Below, piece after piece: positions 48,692 through 58,688 of a DNA stretch of 64,000 bases. The DNA is taken from NCBI GenBank assembly GCA_016222825.1, contig JACRQF010000006.1, positions 62,001 through 126,000 of the forward strand, read 5' to 3'. The position numbers and the translations under genes were made by a program. The notes beneath the pieces were generated by a model, which worked only from the letters and a program-made list of their open reading frames with translations, ran no database searches and was not told where the DNA came from. Position 1 is the stretch's first letter. Each line of letters starts with the position of its first letter. Source of the DNA: Verrucomicrobiota bacterium. GTDB lineage: Bacteria > Verrucomicrobiota > Verrucomicrobiia > CAIQCK01.

Positions 48692-48901
48692 GCCGGCTCA
48701 CGAGTCTCCTGAGCCGGCTCAGGAGTGGGCTAGGCCGGCTCAGGAGTGTCCTGAGCTGGCTCAGGCGGGAGCCAGGCCGGCTCAGGAATGTCCCAGGCCG
48801 GCTCAGGCGGGACGTGAGCCGGCTCACGAGAGTCCTAGGCCGGCTCAGGTGTGTCCTGAGCCGGCTCAGGCGACTATTTGGCCGGCTCAGATGTCTCGGA
48901 G
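48692..48901. repeat. Tandem array, period 21 bp, ten units, GCCGGCTCA core
   Basis: Ten units of exactly 21 bp start at 48692, 48713, 48734, 48755, 48776, 48797, 48818, 48839, 48860 and 48881. The first nine bases are GCCGGCTCA in nine units (GCTGGCTCA once); the other twelve vary, often ending in CTGA or CTAG. The plus-strand frame is open and reads a heptapeptide repeat (RPAQECP, ELAQAGA, EPAQATI). Period and register equal those of the array at 1122-1394, but the core sequence is different. Confidence 0.92.
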
Positions 48902-49113
48902 GAACCGCACGGACGCCCCCGGAAGGCGCTTGGTTTCGGATTGACGATCCGGGCCGTTGTCTTCTTCAGGCTGCTGATGCGCTTGGCAAACCGAGGTTTG
49001 AACTCCAACCATCAATACCCAAAAACACGGAAGCCCTGTCGCGCAGGCGCGAGCGAGGACTTTCTTGTGGCGCGCGGACGGCGGGCGGTGGCAGGCTGCG
49101 CATGGTGACTGCC

Positions 49114-49383
49114 ATGAGACACATCCTCACCCTTATTGCCCCGCTGCTGGCTCCGCTGACCGCGTCAAATGCCGCTGAACCAATTTCCCACGGCACTAGG
49201 TCCATGCCCCGCATCATCTACAACGGCGACGGGTTCAACTTCCTCACGCTCGGTGACGACCTCGGCGTGAAGGATTTGCGGGCCTGCCTCTCGCGGTTGC
49301 GCGGCAGTTATCGCGTCGGCGGCGGCTGCAAACCGGAGGTGAACTTCTCGAAGCAGCCGACCTTCTTCACCGCCGGCAAATAA
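49114..49383 (+). pseudogene. N-terminal fragment of a secreted protein
   Basis: 89 residues: a signal peptide RHILTLIAPLLAPLTASNAA, then PRIIYNGDGFNFLTLGDDLG VKDLRACLSRLRGS, which reads like the beginning of a secreted verrucomicrobial or planctomycete glycosidase-like protein. It is cut short: the last third is antisense to the 3' end of the GHL10-like gene (overlap 49308-49383). Probably the truncated left end of a deletion. Confidence 0.4.
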
Positions 49384-50480
49384 GGTTGCAGGGTTTCCCA
49401 CGTGAAGATGGATGCGCCTTGCACGCCGTGGCGCTTGCCGATTTCCAGATAATCTTCGATCTCACGCGCCGCGCGGATCTTCCCGTGGCTGGTGCTGATG
49501 CCGACGCATATCGTGAACTCGACGGGGTTGCGCAGTTCCTTGAGCGCCGCCGCCACGTCGCGGAAGCGGTCGTCCAGGACCTTGAGATACTTGTCGCCGA
49601 ATTGCTCGCGGTAGGCGTAGCCCGTGAGATTGAGCATGTCGAGGTAGCCGCGCGCGGCCCAGGTCTTCCAATCGCGCGTGCCTTTCAACTCCTGCGCGCC
49701 CCACATGTAAGCGGCGATCCGCGGCTTGGGACTTAGCGCCCGCAGCGCGCCGCTGATCTGGCCAACCAGTTCAGTGAGGCAGTCGCGCTTGAATTTGCGA
49801 AACTCCTCCTTTAGCGCCGCGCTGTTTGGCGGGAACTTCTCGGCAGGATGCGATGCGTCGAACTTCGCCTGCGCCACCGGGTCCATCCGGGCCTCGGTGC
49901 CGGGATAGCGGCAATAGTCGAGCAGGATGCCGTCGGGTTGGTAGCGGGTCGCGATTTCCGTGAGCACCGCGACGACCCACTTGCGCGCCTCCGGATGGCC
50001 CGAGGAAATGAAACCGAGCGGTTGGCCCGCCTCGTCGCGCAACGCCCAATCCGGATGCAGCTTGAGCACGCCTGCCGGCTCCTTGTGTCCGCAGGCCAGC
50101 ACGCACATCACCGGATAGATCTGCAAGCCCCGTTTGCGTGCCTCACGGACCATGATGGCCACCGGATCCCATTTCCCCCACGTCTTGCCGGGAATCAACT
50201 CGCTCGGATAATACGCCTGCCCACTCGTGGTGGTGACGAACGGAATCAAGACACGCAACCCGGACTCCCGAAAACGGTCCAGGTTTTCGATGATCGCGCG
50301 TTCGCGGGCTGCCTCATCGGTCTTCCCGGAAAACCACGTCGGCAGGTGGATATACGCGCCCATGAAAGGCCCGCTGGACCGCAACGCGGATGCACCCAAC
50401 GCACGGCGGTCGGCGAGAAACATCCCCGTCGTGCTGAGGATGCCCAGCCGGATCATCCCGCGTCGGGTCACCTCATTCAT
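49308..50480 (-). CDS. Exported family 10-like glycosyl hydrolase (GHL10/DUF187 type)
   Basis: 390 residues from ATG 50478-50480, Tat-type signal VTRRGMIRLGILSTTGMFLA. TIM barrel motifs: FMGAYIHLPTWFSGKTDEAA, ESGLRVLIPFVTTTSGQAYY, WDPVAIMVREARKRGLQIYP, ILLDYCRYPGTEARMD and LDMLNLTGYAYREQFGDKYL, then VQGASIFTWETLQPYLPAV. This is the GHL10 pattern (strand-end DYxRYP). The Tat signal and neighbours suggest extracytoplasmic sugar work; activity unknown. It is followed convergently by a truncated gene. Confidence 0.8.
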   Translation of the reverse strand: MNEVTRRGMIRLGILSTTGMFLADRRALGASALRSSGPFMGAYIHLPTWFSGKTDEAARERAIIENLDRFRESGLRVLIPFVTTTSGQAYYPSELIPGKTWGKWDPVAIMVREARKRGLQIYPVMCVLACGHKEPAGVLKLHPDWALRDEAGQPLGFISSGHPEARKWVVAVLTEIATRYQPDGILLDYCRYPGTEARMDPVAQAKFDASHPAEKFPPNSAALKEEFRKFKRDCLTELVGQISGALRALSPKPRIAAYMWGAQELKGTRDWKTWAARGYLDMLNLTGYAYREQFGDKYLKVLDDRFRDVAAALKELRNPVEFTICVGISTSHGKIRAAREIEDYLEIGKRHGVQGASIFTWETLQPYLPAVKKVGCFEKFTSGLQPPPTR

Positions 50481-50528
50481 TTCGTCCTCGACGGAATCCA
50501 GCAAGCTGTCCGGTGCGAACTTCGCCGC

Positions 50529-51302
50529 CTACTTCATCTGCGAGAAATCCGTTGGCTTCATCAGCACGGAGTCGGGCTTCTTGGCGGTGAGAGAGCCGCC
50601 GGCGGCCTTCTCGCTGGCTTCCTTGACGGCGATCCACGCGGGGTCGGCGCGGAAGCCCTTGAAGCTGGCCTCGCAGGCGTCCTTGCTCTTGTGGGCAAGG
50701 ATGTAGATGAGCGTGTCGTCGGCGCCCTGCTTCGGGTCGGTGGGCGTCCAGTAGGCGACGTTGGTGATGCCGTGCTTTTCGAAGAGCTTGCAGGTGTGGT
50801 TGCGGAACCGGGCGAGAAGGTTCGGCAGCTTCTTCTCCGAAGCCTTGTAGATGCGCATCTCAAACGTGCGCGGCTCGGCGGCGCAGCAAACCTTGACCTC
50901 CGGCGAGAAGTCGGTGGCGTTCATATAGACGCTCTCGATTTTGTCCACGAGCTTGCCGTTTTCCTCGGTCTTCTTGAAATACGCCTTCCGGTCGGGATCG
51001 GCGATAAACGCCTTCCATGACGCCGTGGCCGCCTCGCGGCTGGGGAACGCCAGCACATAGATGAGCTTGCTGTCGGGATTCTCCAGCGGCAGCCAGTAAC
51101 CGATGTTGGTCATACCGTGTTTCTCGAAGCTCTTGCAGGTGTAGTCGCGGAATCGGGCTTGCAGCGCGTCGAGTTTGCCCGGCGCGGCATAGTAGGTGCG
51201 CAGCTCGAAGCAACGTGTGTCGGCGGCCTGGCCGGCAGCGGCGGTGAAGAGGAGCGCGAGTGAAAGGGATGCGAGGCAGAGGGAGCGAATGAGTGGTTTC
51301 AT
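50529..51302 (-). CDS. Secreted NIPSNAP family protein, two domains
   Basis: 257 residues with signal peptide IRSLCLASLSLALLFTAAAG. Two NIPSNAP modules: RCFELRTYYAAPGKLDALQA RFRDYTCKSFEKHGM (about 30-150) and RTFEMRIYKASEKKLPNLLA RFRNHTCKLFEKHGI (150-257), each ending in a YVLA/YILA-like strand. The ferredoxin-like fold has no settled function; secreted double-domain forms are typical of this phylum. The GHL10-like gene follows 48 bp downstream on the same strand. Confidence 0.9.
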   Translation of the reverse strand: MKPLIRSLCLASLSLALLFTAAAGQAADTRCFELRTYYAAPGKLDALQARFRDYTCKSFEKHGMTNIGYWLPLENPDSKLIYVLAFPSREAATASWKAFIADPDRKAYFKKTEENGKLVDKIESVYMNATDFSPEVKVCCAAEPRTFEMRIYKASEKKLPNLLARFRNHTCKLFEKHGITNVAYWTPTDPKQGADDTLIYILAHKSKDACEASFKGFRADPAWIAVKEASEKAAGGSLTAKKPDSVLMKPTDFSQMK

Positions 51303-51490
51303 GGTGGGGCAGTTTTTAACAGCGAAGATGGGAAGAGGGGAAGAGATTTTTTGTCGGTGGCGTCTTGCCAGCGGTGTCAGCGTCCGCGCAAGCCTTGCCG
51401 CTTGACAGCACTCGGCGTGGCGTGCACGCTCCGCCGCGCGTTCAGGTTGGCGTGCGTGCCGTTTCAACAGCGGCAGAAGGAGTTGGTTTT

Positions 51491-51766
51491 ATGGAAGCAA
51501 ACGCGTTTGCCGCGATGGATCCCGATGTCCTCAAACAAGTGCCAGGTTGGCGGCAATCCGTCTCCTTCCCCAAAGGCTCGTGGATCATGCACGAGGGCGA
51601 GCCGAGCGACGGCGCGCATGTGATTGATGCGGGCGAGGTCCGGATGGAGGCGCGCGCAGTCGGGCGCGCTGGAGCACAAACTGTGTTATCTGGGACCGGG
51701 GGAACTGCTGGGCGAGTTCAGCCTGCTGGACGCGCTGCCGCGCTCGGCCCCTGCATGACGGCGTGA
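51491..51766 (+). pseudogene. Frameshifted cyclic-nucleotide-binding domain gene
   Basis: The first frame from ATG 51491 reads EANAFAAMDPDVLKQVPGWR, QSVSFPKGSWIMHEGEPSDG AHVIDAGEVRMEA, the front half of a cNMP-binding domain. Near 51665 it jumps frame: the other frame continues GALEHKLCYLGPGELLGEFS LLDALPRS, the phosphate-binding cassette. The gene then ends early. A frameshift plus truncation makes it nonfunctional unless it is a sequencing error. Confidence 0.65.
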
Positions 51767-51796
51767 CGCCGGACCGACGTGAATCCCCAAATCGCC

Positions 51797-52471
51797 ATGA
51801 AAACACTGCCTCCAATCCTCGCTCTGACGCTGACACTTGCCACCTCGTTCGCCGCCGAATCCGACACGCCGATCATCAAAAGCCGCCCCGACCAGCCGCT
51901 GATCGGCAGCTTCCGCAAGTTCCTCTTCGACGGCAAGACCTTCGCCGGATGGGAAGGCGACACGAACAAGAGCTTCCGCATCGTGGACGGCGCGGTCGTC
52001 GGCGGCTCGTTGAAGGAGAAGGTGCCGCGCAACGAGTTCCTCTGCACGACGCGGAGCTACACCAACTTCGTGTTGCGGCTGAAGTTCAAGCTGCTCGGCA
52101 AAGGCGCCAACGCCGGCATCCAGTTCCGCTCCAAGCGCGTCCCGAACCACCACGAGGTCAGCGGCTATCAGGCCGACATGGCTGATCCGTCGTGGTGGGG
52201 CTGCCTCTACGACGAGTCGCGGCGCAAGAAAATGCTGGCGAAGTCCGACATGGACGCGCTGAACAAGGTGCTCAAGCGTGACGATTGGAACCCATACGTC
52301 ATTTACTGCAAGGGCCGGCACATCCAGCTTTCGGTCAACGGCCTCCAAACGGTGGACTACATCGAGCGGGACGAAGAGATCCCGCAACACGGCATCATCG
52401 GCCTGCAAATCCACGGCGGCCCGCCCAGCGAGGCGTGGTATAAGGACATCACAATCGAGGAGCTACCATGA
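51797..52471 (+). CDS. Secreted DUF1080 (3-keto-disaccharide hydrolase-like) protein
   Basis: 224 residues, signal peptide KTLPPILALTLTLATSFAAE. The concanavalin-like lectin/glucanase fold is shown by LFDGKTFAGWEGDTNKSFRI VDGAVVGG, NFVLRLKFKLLGKGANAGIQ FRS and GIIGLQIHGGPPSEAWYKDI. By family it binds or cleaves 3-keto-glycosides, which suits the exported Gfo/Idh enzymes of this genome. ATGA overlap with the sulfatase gene. Confidence 0.9.
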   Translation: MKTLPPILALTLTLATSFAAESDTPIIKSRPDQPLIGSFRKFLFDGKTFAGWEGDTNKSFRIVDGAVVGGSLKEKVPRNEFLCTTRSYTNFVLRLKFKLLGKGANAGIQFRSKRVPNHHEVSGYQADMADPSWWGCLYDESRRKKMLAKSDMDALNKVLKRDDWNPYVIYCKGRHIQLSVNGLQTVDYIERDEEIPQHGIIGLQIHGGPPSEAWYKDITIEELP

Positions 52472-53826
52472 GACAGTTCATCGCCTTCGCCGCGCTGTTG
52501 GCGGCAACGACGCTGGCGGACGCCGCGCGCAAACTGAACGTCGTCGTCATCCTTGCCGACGATCTGGGCTACGCCGACGTGGGCTTCAACGGCTGCAAGG
52601 ACATCCCAACGCCAAACATAGATTCGCTCGCCAAACACGGCGTGCGCTGCGCGAACGGCTACGTATCGCATTCGTTTTGCAGCCCGACGCGCGCGGGGCT
52701 GATGACCGGCCGCTACCAGCAGCGGTTCGGCCACGAGAACAACCCGGCATACCTGCCGGAAGACACGAAGGTCGGTCTGCCGTTGAGCCAGGCGACCATT
52801 GCCGACGTGCTGAAGTCCGCCGGCTACGTGACCGGCGCAATTGGCAAGTGGCATCTGGGGGCGGCGCCGTGTTTTCATCCGAACGAGCGCGGCTTCATGG
52901 AGTATTTTGGCTTCCTCGGCGGCGGGCACATTTACCTGCCCGGCATGAAAGGCGGCCCGGAATACACCGTGCCGTTGCTGCGGAACAAGGAGCCGTTGGA
53001 ACTGAAGGACTACGTGACCGACGTGCTGTCGGCGGAGGCGGCTGCGTTCGTCACGCGGCACAAAGCCGAGCCGTTCTATCTCTACGTCGCCTACAACGCG
53101 GTCCACACGCCGCTGCAAGCGCCGGAGAAATACCTCAGCCGCTTCGCAGGCATCACCGACGAGCGCCGTCGCATCTACGCGGCGATGACGAGCGCAATGG
53201 ACGACGGCATCGGCCGCGTGCTGGCGGCGCTGCGGGACAACGGCATCGAGCGTGACACGATGGTCTGGTTCTTCAGCGACAACGGTGGGCCGGTGGAGAC
53301 CGTCGCGCCGACGCGCAACGACCCGTTGCGCGGCAACAAAGGCACTCTCTATGAGGGCGGCATCCGCGTGCCGTTCGTGGTGCAGTGGCGCGCGGGTTTG
53401 CCGGAAGGAACGGTCTGTGAGCAACCTGTGATCTCTCTCGACGTGCTGCCGACGGCGGCGGCGCTGGCGGGCGCGAAGTTGCCCGCCAGCCTGAAGCTCG
53501 ACGGCGTGAACATCACGCCGCATCTGAAAGGCGAAGTGAAAACGCCGCCGCACGAGCGGCTGTTCTGGCGGATGGGTGGCGGCGCGTCGTGGGCGGTGCG
53601 CGAAGGGCGCCACAAGCTGGTAAAGCCCGGCAAAGACGCCACGCCGCAGCTTTTTGATTTGAACAACGACATCGGCGAGGCCAAAGATTTGGCCGGCGAG
53701 AAGCCCGGCATGGTGGCGCGCTTGCAAGCAGCCTTCGACGCGTGGAACGCGGAGTTGATTCCGCCGATCTTCGAAGGCCCGAAGCCCGCGGCAAAGAAGG
53801 CGAAGCGAGCCGCCAAGAAGAAGTGA
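52468..53826 (+). CDS. Secreted sulfatase (formylglycine type)
   Basis: 452 residues with signal peptide [20 protein letters not shown]. Active site: metal-binding [20 protein letters not shown], the Cys-type formylglycine motif [14 protein letters not shown], Lys-His in AIGKWHLG and Asp-Asn in [11 protein letters not shown]. It would desulfate a carbohydrate after conversion of the Cys by a maturase not present here. The C-terminus is lysine-rich ([12 protein letters not shown]). With DUF1080 and the fucosidase it suggests use of sulfated fucose-containing polysaccharide such as fucoidan; that is inference. Confidence 0.92.
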   Translation: MRQFIAFAALLAATTLADAARKLNVVVILADDLGYADVGFNGCKDIPTPNIDSLAKHGVRCANGYVSHSFCSPTRAGLMTGRYQQRFGHENNPAYLPEDTKVGLPLSQATIADVLKSAGYVTGAIGKWHLGAAPCFHPNERGFMEYFGFLGGGHIYLPGMKGGPEYTVPLLRNKEPLELKDYVTDVLSAEAAAFVTRHKAEPFYLYVAYNAVHTPLQAPEKYLSRFAGITDERRRIYAAMTSAMDDGIGRVLAALRDNGIERDTMVWFFSDNGGPVETVAPTRNDPLRGNKGTLYEGGIRVPFVVQWRAGLPEGTVCEQPVISLDVLPTAAALAGAKLPASLKLDGVNITPHLKGEVKTPPHERLFWRMGGGASWAVREGRHKLVKPGKDATPQLFDLNNDIGEAKDLAGEKPGMVARLQAAFDAWNAELIPPIFEGPKPAAKKAKRAAKKK

Positions 53827-53860
53827 AGTAGCAGGCATCCAGACGAAAGGAACGAACCGC

Positions 53861-55240
53861 ATGAAACTGGCAAGAATAACGGCAACGGTTTTGGTTTTGG
53901 GATCGCTCAGCCTCGGCGGCGGCGCGATGTTCGCGGCCGATTCGATGGCGGCGAAGAAGGAAGAGGCGCGGATGCGCTGGTGGCGCGAGGCGCGCTTTGG
54001 CATGTTCATCCACTGGGGCCTCTACGCCGCGCCGGCGGGCGAGTGGCAGGGCAAGGAGTATAAGGAAATCGGCGAGTGGATCATGAGCTACGCCGCGATT
54101 CCGGTCGCGGATTACGAAAAGCTGGCGAGGGATTTCAACCCGGCGAGGTTCAACGCCGCCGAATGGGTGCGCATCGCCAAGGACGCGGGGATGAAGTATC
54201 TCGTCATCACCTCGAAGCACCACGACGGCTTCTGCCTGTTCGACACCAAGGCGACCGACTACAACATCGTGAAGGCCACGCCCTACGCGAAGGACGTGCT
54301 GCGGGCGTTGAGCCGCGAGTGCAAACGGCAGGGCGTGAAGTTCTGCACGTATTACTCCATCATGGACTGGCATCATCCGTCGCAGTTCCCCGGCAAGTCC
54401 AAGACCGGCGGCCTCGCTTACAATCCGAGCAAGATGCATCCCGACCGCAAGGCCGAATACGTTACCTTCATGAAGCAGCAGCTCCGCGAGTTGATCTCGA
54501 ACTACGACACGGCGGTGCTCTGGTTTGACGGCGAGTGGTGCGACTGGTGGACGGAGGCGGACGGGAAGGACCTTTACGCCTTCCTGCGCAAGCTCAAGCC
54601 CTCGCTCATCATCAACAATCGCGTCGGCAAAGGCCGCAAAGGCATGGAAGGCATGAGCAAGAGTCACGAAGACAGCGGCGACTTCGGCACGCCGGAGCAG
54701 CAGATTCCGCCGAGCGGTTTCCCCGGCGTGGACTGGGAGAGTTGCATGACGATGAACGACACGTGGGGCTTCAAGCGCAACGACCACAACTGGAAGCCCG
54801 CCCAGCAGTTGATCCGCAACCTCGCCGATGCCGCGTCCAAGGGCGGCAATTTCCTGCTCAACGTCGGCCCGACCGCCGGCGGCCTGATTCCACCGCCGAG
54901 CGTCGAGCGGCTCGAAGCGGTGGGCCGCTGGATGAAGGTCAACGGCGAGGCGATCCACGGCACGACGGCCAGCCCGTTCGAGAAGCAACTCCCGTGGGGC
55001 CGCGTGACGCAGAAGTCCGGCCGGCTCTACCTGCACGTCTTCGATTGGCCCGCCAGCCAGAAGCTCGCGTTGCCGCCGGTGAAAGGCAAAGTGACCGGCG
55101 CGTATCTACTGGCCGATCCGAACAAGCGGCCGTTGCAGGTGTCGCAGACGGAAGGCGGCGTGGTGGTCTCAGTGCCGTCGGTCGCGTCCGACCCCCACGA
55201 TGCCGTCGTGGCGTTGAAAATTCAGAGTGGCAAACGCTGA
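53861..55240 (+). CDS. Secreted GH29 alpha-L-fucosidase
   Basis: 459 residues with signal peptide [22 protein letters not shown]29 landmarks: [48 protein letters not shown], and the nucleophile Asp in [14 protein letters not shown]; then NGGNFLLN-like [20 protein letters not shown]. The HWG and KHHDGF motifs hold the fucose site. A C-terminal beta-sandwich follows. 34 bp after the sulfatase, so the three make one operon for fucose-rich glycans. Confidence 0.94.
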   Translation: MKLARITATVLVLGSLSLGGGAMFAADSMAAKKEEARMRWWREARFGMFIHWGLYAAPAGEWQGKEYKEIGEWIMSYAAIPVADYEKLARDFNPARFNAAEWVRIAKDAGMKYLVITSKHHDGFCLFDTKATDYNIVKATPYAKDVLRALSRECKRQGVKFCTYYSIMDWHHPSQFPGKSKTGGLAYNPSKMHPDRKAEYVTFMKQQLRELISNYDTAVLWFDGEWCDWWTEADGKDLYAFLRKLKPSLIINNRVGKGRKGMEGMSKSHEDSGDFGTPEQQIPPSGFPGVDWESCMTMNDTWGFKRNDHNWKPAQQLIRNLADAASKGGNFLLNVGPTAGGLIPPPSVERLEAVGRWMKVNGEAIHGTTASPFEKQLPWGRVTQKSGRLYLHVFDWPASQKLALPPVKGKVTGAYLLADPNKRPLQVSQTEGGVVVSVPSVASDPHDAVVALKIQSGKR

Positions 55241-55273
55241 TTCGGCGGGACGGTTGTTCAATAGAAAGGCGCA

Positions 55274-57382
55274 ATGGCCGGCAAAAACACCCGGACGGCA
55301 GGCGTGAAGACGCAGCCGTCCCCTGAAGTCTCCCACCGGGTGTTGGCTCTCCTTCTGTTGCTCAGCGCGCTGCCTTTCGCCGCCGCCGCCTTGGTTCCGC
55401 ATCTGTCGGACTATCAGTTCTGGGGCCTGACACCGTTGAAGTATTCGCGCCCCTGGGGGCCTTTGCTTTACGCGCTGACGGCCGTTTTCTGCGCGACGAT
55501 GATGTGGCGCGGCAACGACGGGGCCGCGCGCGCCTGGGAAGCCGTGGACCGGGCGCTCTTTGTTTCGCCCCGCCGGAAATGGCTGTTGGTCCTGCTGAGC
55601 CTGCTGGCGGTGGCCCTGACGAGCGCGGTCAGGATTTACGATGTGGCCGGGGACGGCATCGTGACGATGAAATGGGTAATTCATCCTTTCATGCAGGGCG
55701 AGTGGCGGGGCATTCCGAACTCGCTCGTCTTCCAGTGCCTGCTTCAGCCGTGGCTGGAAGACTACGACCGGCTGGCGGAAGCATGGCGCTGGCTGGCCCG
55801 GCTCAGCGTGGCCCTCTATGTGCCGCTCTGTTATCTCGTCGCCCGCCTGATGCTCCAGGGCCGGACGCATTGCTTTGCGCTGATGCTGACTTCAGGGGTG
55901 ACGCTATACAACTACTTCGGGCATTTGGATTACTACTGTCTGCAAATACTTTACTTTCTGGCCACCCTGGCCGTCGTGCTGGCCGTCCTGCGCGAACGCT
56001 GGCCGGTGTGGAGCCTTTTGCCAGCGTGGCTGATCGGCGCCACGCTATACCTGCCGATTGGCATCGAGCTGCTGGTCCCCTGCGCCTACGTCATCGCTTA
56101 CCGGTGGCGAGAGCGCATTCCGCTGCGCGTGCTCCGGACCGTGACGTTGACGGCGCTGGTCATCATCGGGGTCTTGGGCCTTCCCTACTGTCTCACGCAC
56201 GGATACCTGGCGCCCGGCGCCGGCACGGAGAACTCCGTGCTCTCGCTGAACCGCCTCGCGATGGTGCTCAACCATTTCTACTACAGCGCGCCGCTGGCGG
56301 TGCTTCTGTGCGGCATCGCCATTCCAGCGGCGTGGCGGCTGGTCAGGAATCTGTGGTCGCGGCCTTTCGAGCAGCCGTTGTTGGCGGTCGTCCTGCTGCT
56401 GGCCGCGCCCGGCTTCGGCCTCAACACAGTCATGGACCTCTACCACGGGTGGTTCGACATGGACAACATGGCGATCTACCACGCCCTGCCGCTGATGCTG
56501 CTGCTGGGACTTTGTCTGGCCAATGTCGAGCAATCCCGCCCCGCAACCACCTCCCCCGGAGTGTCGTGGCTCTCCGCCGGGGCGATTGGCCTCAACCTCA
56601 TTTTCTCCGCGCTGATGATCGGCTTCTTCGCCAACCGTCAGTGCCTTGAGGTGTTCATGCGTTACGTCAACCGCTACACCGACATGCGGTCGGCCTACAG
56701 CTTTAACCACACCGGCAACCGCGTGCCCGTCCTGCTCTCGCTCGGCGAATACGAACTGGCGGCGGCCTGGATGGAGGAGCGCGACACCCGCCGCTTTCCG
56801 ATCAGCTTGCTGAACTGGCAGGATGTCATCATGGACCACGCGCGGAAGGCGGCCCGGACCCAACCACCGCAGCCGCCGCCGGAGTTTGAGAGCCTCCGCC
56901 GCAACCCGTGGTTCTGGCTCGTGCAACTGCAACCGGCCTTCTATTTCTCCAACCAGTCCCCGGCCTGGATGAACCAGCGCGCTGCTCTCTACGGGATGTT
57001 GCTGCAAGGCGAGGCGCAGTTGCCCGCGGCGGCCCGCGCGACACTCCATGCCTTCGGCTGCATGGACGAACGCCTCATCGGGATGCCGTTCACTTCCCTG
57101 CCGGGCGCCAAGGGACCGCCGACAATCGGGCTGGCGCAGGCACTGGCCGACTACTTTATCACGAACTCGGTGTCACGGGTGATGACCAACGGCCTTGCCG
57201 TTGATCTGCGCCAGGATGTGAAGACATCGTCGCTCAGCCTCGACGTTCGCGGCCAATTGGAGACCGCCACGTCCATCACCCAGCCGTTCCACTATCAGTT
57301 CCTCTACTTCCACACCGGGGCGAACCACGTCACCGCTTCCAACCTGACGAAAAGCCTTGCGCCGGCCAACGTGCCGAAGTAA
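55274..57382 (+). CDS. Large polytopic membrane protein
   Basis: 702 residues. About ten to twelve hydrophobic helices lie in the first 460 residues (for example VLALLLLLSALPFAAAALVP, WLLVLLSLLAVALTSAVRIY, LLAVVLLLAAPGFGLNTVM), followed by a ~230-residue soluble tail. Conserved-looking polar spots are RIYDVAGDGIVTMKW near residue 120 and GHLDYYCLQIL. The layout is like GT-C type glycosyltransferases or other surface-glycan membrane proteins, but no family signature is clear. It runs towards the nucleotide-sugar operon. Confidence 0.6.
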   Translation: MAGKNTRTAGVKTQPSPEVSHRVLALLLLLSALPFAAAALVPHLSDYQFWGLTPLKYSRPWGPLLYALTAVFCATMMWRGNDGAARAWEAVDRALFVSPRRKWLLVLLSLLAVALTSAVRIYDVAGDGIVTMKWVIHPFMQGEWRGIPNSLVFQCLLQPWLEDYDRLAEAWRWLARLSVALYVPLCYLVARLMLQGRTHCFALMLTSGVTLYNYFGHLDYYCLQILYFLATLAVVLAVLRERWPVWSLLPAWLIGATLYLPIGIELLVPCAYVIAYRWRERIPLRVLRTVTLTALVIIGVLGLPYCLTHGYLAPGAGTENSVLSLNRLAMVLNHFYYSAPLAVLLCGIAIPAAWRLVRNLWSRPFEQPLLAVVLLLAAPGFGLNTVMDLYHGWFDMDNMAIYHALPLMLLLGLCLANVEQSRPATTSPGVSWLSAGAIGLNLIFSALMIGFFANRQCLEVFMRYVNRYTDMRSAYSFNHTGNRVPVLLSLGEYELAAAWMEERDTRRFPISLLNWQDVIMDHARKAARTQPPQPPPEFESLRRNPWFWLVQLQPAFYFSNQSPAWMNQRAALYGMLLQGEAQLPAAARATLHAFGCMDERLIGMPFTSLPGAKGPPTIGLAQALADYFITNSVSRVMTNGLAVDLRQDVKTSSLSLDVRGQLETATSITQPFHYQFLYFHTGANHVTASNLTKSLAPANVPK

Positions 57383-57412
57383 CCAACACATCGAGCCAAC
57401 CAACGTGAGAGG

Positions 57413-58678
57413 TCACAGCTTGACGATGCGCGGCTCCGGCAGCGGGATGATGAACTGGCCCTTGAAGCCGCGGGCGGCAAGCTTGGGCATGAGTTCATCC
57501 GCAATGTGCCACGAGAGCAGCAGCGCGTAATCAGGCGGATCCTCGAACAGCCGCCCCTCGTCAACTACCGGGATCAGCGTCCCGGGCATGTATTTGCCAA
57601 TCTTGTAGGAGCCTTTGATCTCCAGCACGCAGTCCAGGATGCCGTCGTCGAGGCCGAGGTAGTTGATGAGGGTGCTGGCCCGCGAGGGCGCGCCGACGCC
57701 GTAAATCCGCCCGCCCGCCGCCTTGACGCTCTTGAGCAGCGCGTAGAGCGCGAGCTTGCTGTTCACCACGTTCTTCTTGAACGCCTTGAGCTTGGCGTCC
57801 GTCAACTCGCGCGCTTCCTCGGCGAGCGTCGCGGCCACGGAATCGCGGACGGGGTATTTGCCTTTGCGCGCGGCATAGACGCGGATGGAGCCGCCGTGGG
57901 TCGGGATGCGTTTGGTGTGGATGATCTCGAGGTCGTGTGGCTCCAGCAGGTTCTTCAGCGCCGTCACCGAGTAATAGCGCAGATGCTCGTGGTAGATCGT
58001 GTCGTATTGCAGCGTCTCGACGAGCGGCAGAAAGTAGTGGGACTCGGAGATGAAGATGCCGTCATCCGCGAGCAGTTCCATGATGCAATCCACGATCTCA
58101 TGCACGTCCTCGATGTGCGCGAAGACGTTCGTGGCGGTGACGATCTTCGCCTTGCCCTGACTGGCCAGCGCCTTCCTCACCGCCGCGCGGTTGAAGAAGG
58201 AGATGTCGGTGGTGATGCCGCGGCCCTGGGCGAGCTTGCCGGCGTTCGTCGGCTCGATGCCATAGACGCGGGCGTGCTGGGTGAAGTTGCTGAGCAACGT
58301 CCCGTCGTTGGAGCCGACGTCCACGACGAGGTCCGACGGCTTCAGCGGGTAAAGCTTCGCCACCTCCTGCGACAACTCGGCGAAGTTCTCCCGCAGGATC
58401 TTCGTCGTGCCGCTTGTGTAAGGATACGTCGGCGGGAACAGGATGCCCGGGTCCACGACCAGGCCAATCTGCACGAGCTGGCACTTTCTGCAACGGAGCA
58501 CCTGCGCGGGATAAGCGGGTTGTTCGGCGGGCGGCGTGCCGATGGCCGGCATGGTGTTGACCGGCGGGAGGTAGCCGATGAAGATGACGTCTTCAAGCTC
58601 CGTGGAGCCGCAGCTCTGGCAATGGTCCACGACGACGCTGCCGTTGGTGCCGGCAGCCAGCTTTGAGGGGTGATACAT
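57413..58678 (-). CDS. Zinc-containing sugar C-methyltransferase-like protein
   Basis: 421 residues from ATG 58676-58678. N-terminal zinc module CQSCGSTELEDV and CRKCQLVQIGLVVDPGIL; SAM fold LVVDVGSNDGTLLSNFTQHA and TATNVFAHIEDVHEIVDCIM; the active-site segment SHYFLPLVETLQYDTIYHEH LRYYS carries Tyr and His as in TylC3-type enzymes; C-terminal YGVGAPSRASTLINYLGL. Such enzymes methylate C3 of dTDP-4-keto sugars. Last gene of the minus-strand operon, 10 bp after the epimerase. Confidence 0.87.
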   Translation of the reverse strand: MYHPSKLAAGTNGSVVVDHCQSCGSTELEDVIFIGYLPPVNTMPAIGTPPAEQPAYPAQVLRCRKCQLVQIGLVVDPGILFPPTYPYTSGTTKILRENFAELSQEVAKLYPLKPSDLVVDVGSNDGTLLSNFTQHARVYGIEPTNAGKLAQGRGITTDISFFNRAAVRKALASQGKAKIVTATNVFAHIEDVHEIVDCIMELLADDGIFISESHYFLPLVETLQYDTIYHEHLRYYSVTALKNLLEPHDLEIIHTKRIPTHGGSIRVYAARKGKYPVRDSVAATLAEEARELTDAKLKAFKKNVVNSKLALYALLKSVKAAGGRIYGVGAPSRASTLINYLGLDDGILDCVLEIKGSYKIGKYMPGTLIPVVDEGRLFEDPPDYALLLSWHIADELMPKLAARGFKGQFIIPLPEPRIVKL

Positions 58679-58688
58679 GACTGATTCC

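Noticed and set aside
48692-48901. CRISPR array
   Set aside because: The unit is 21 bp in total with a nine-base constant part and no spacers of 30 bp; no cas genes.
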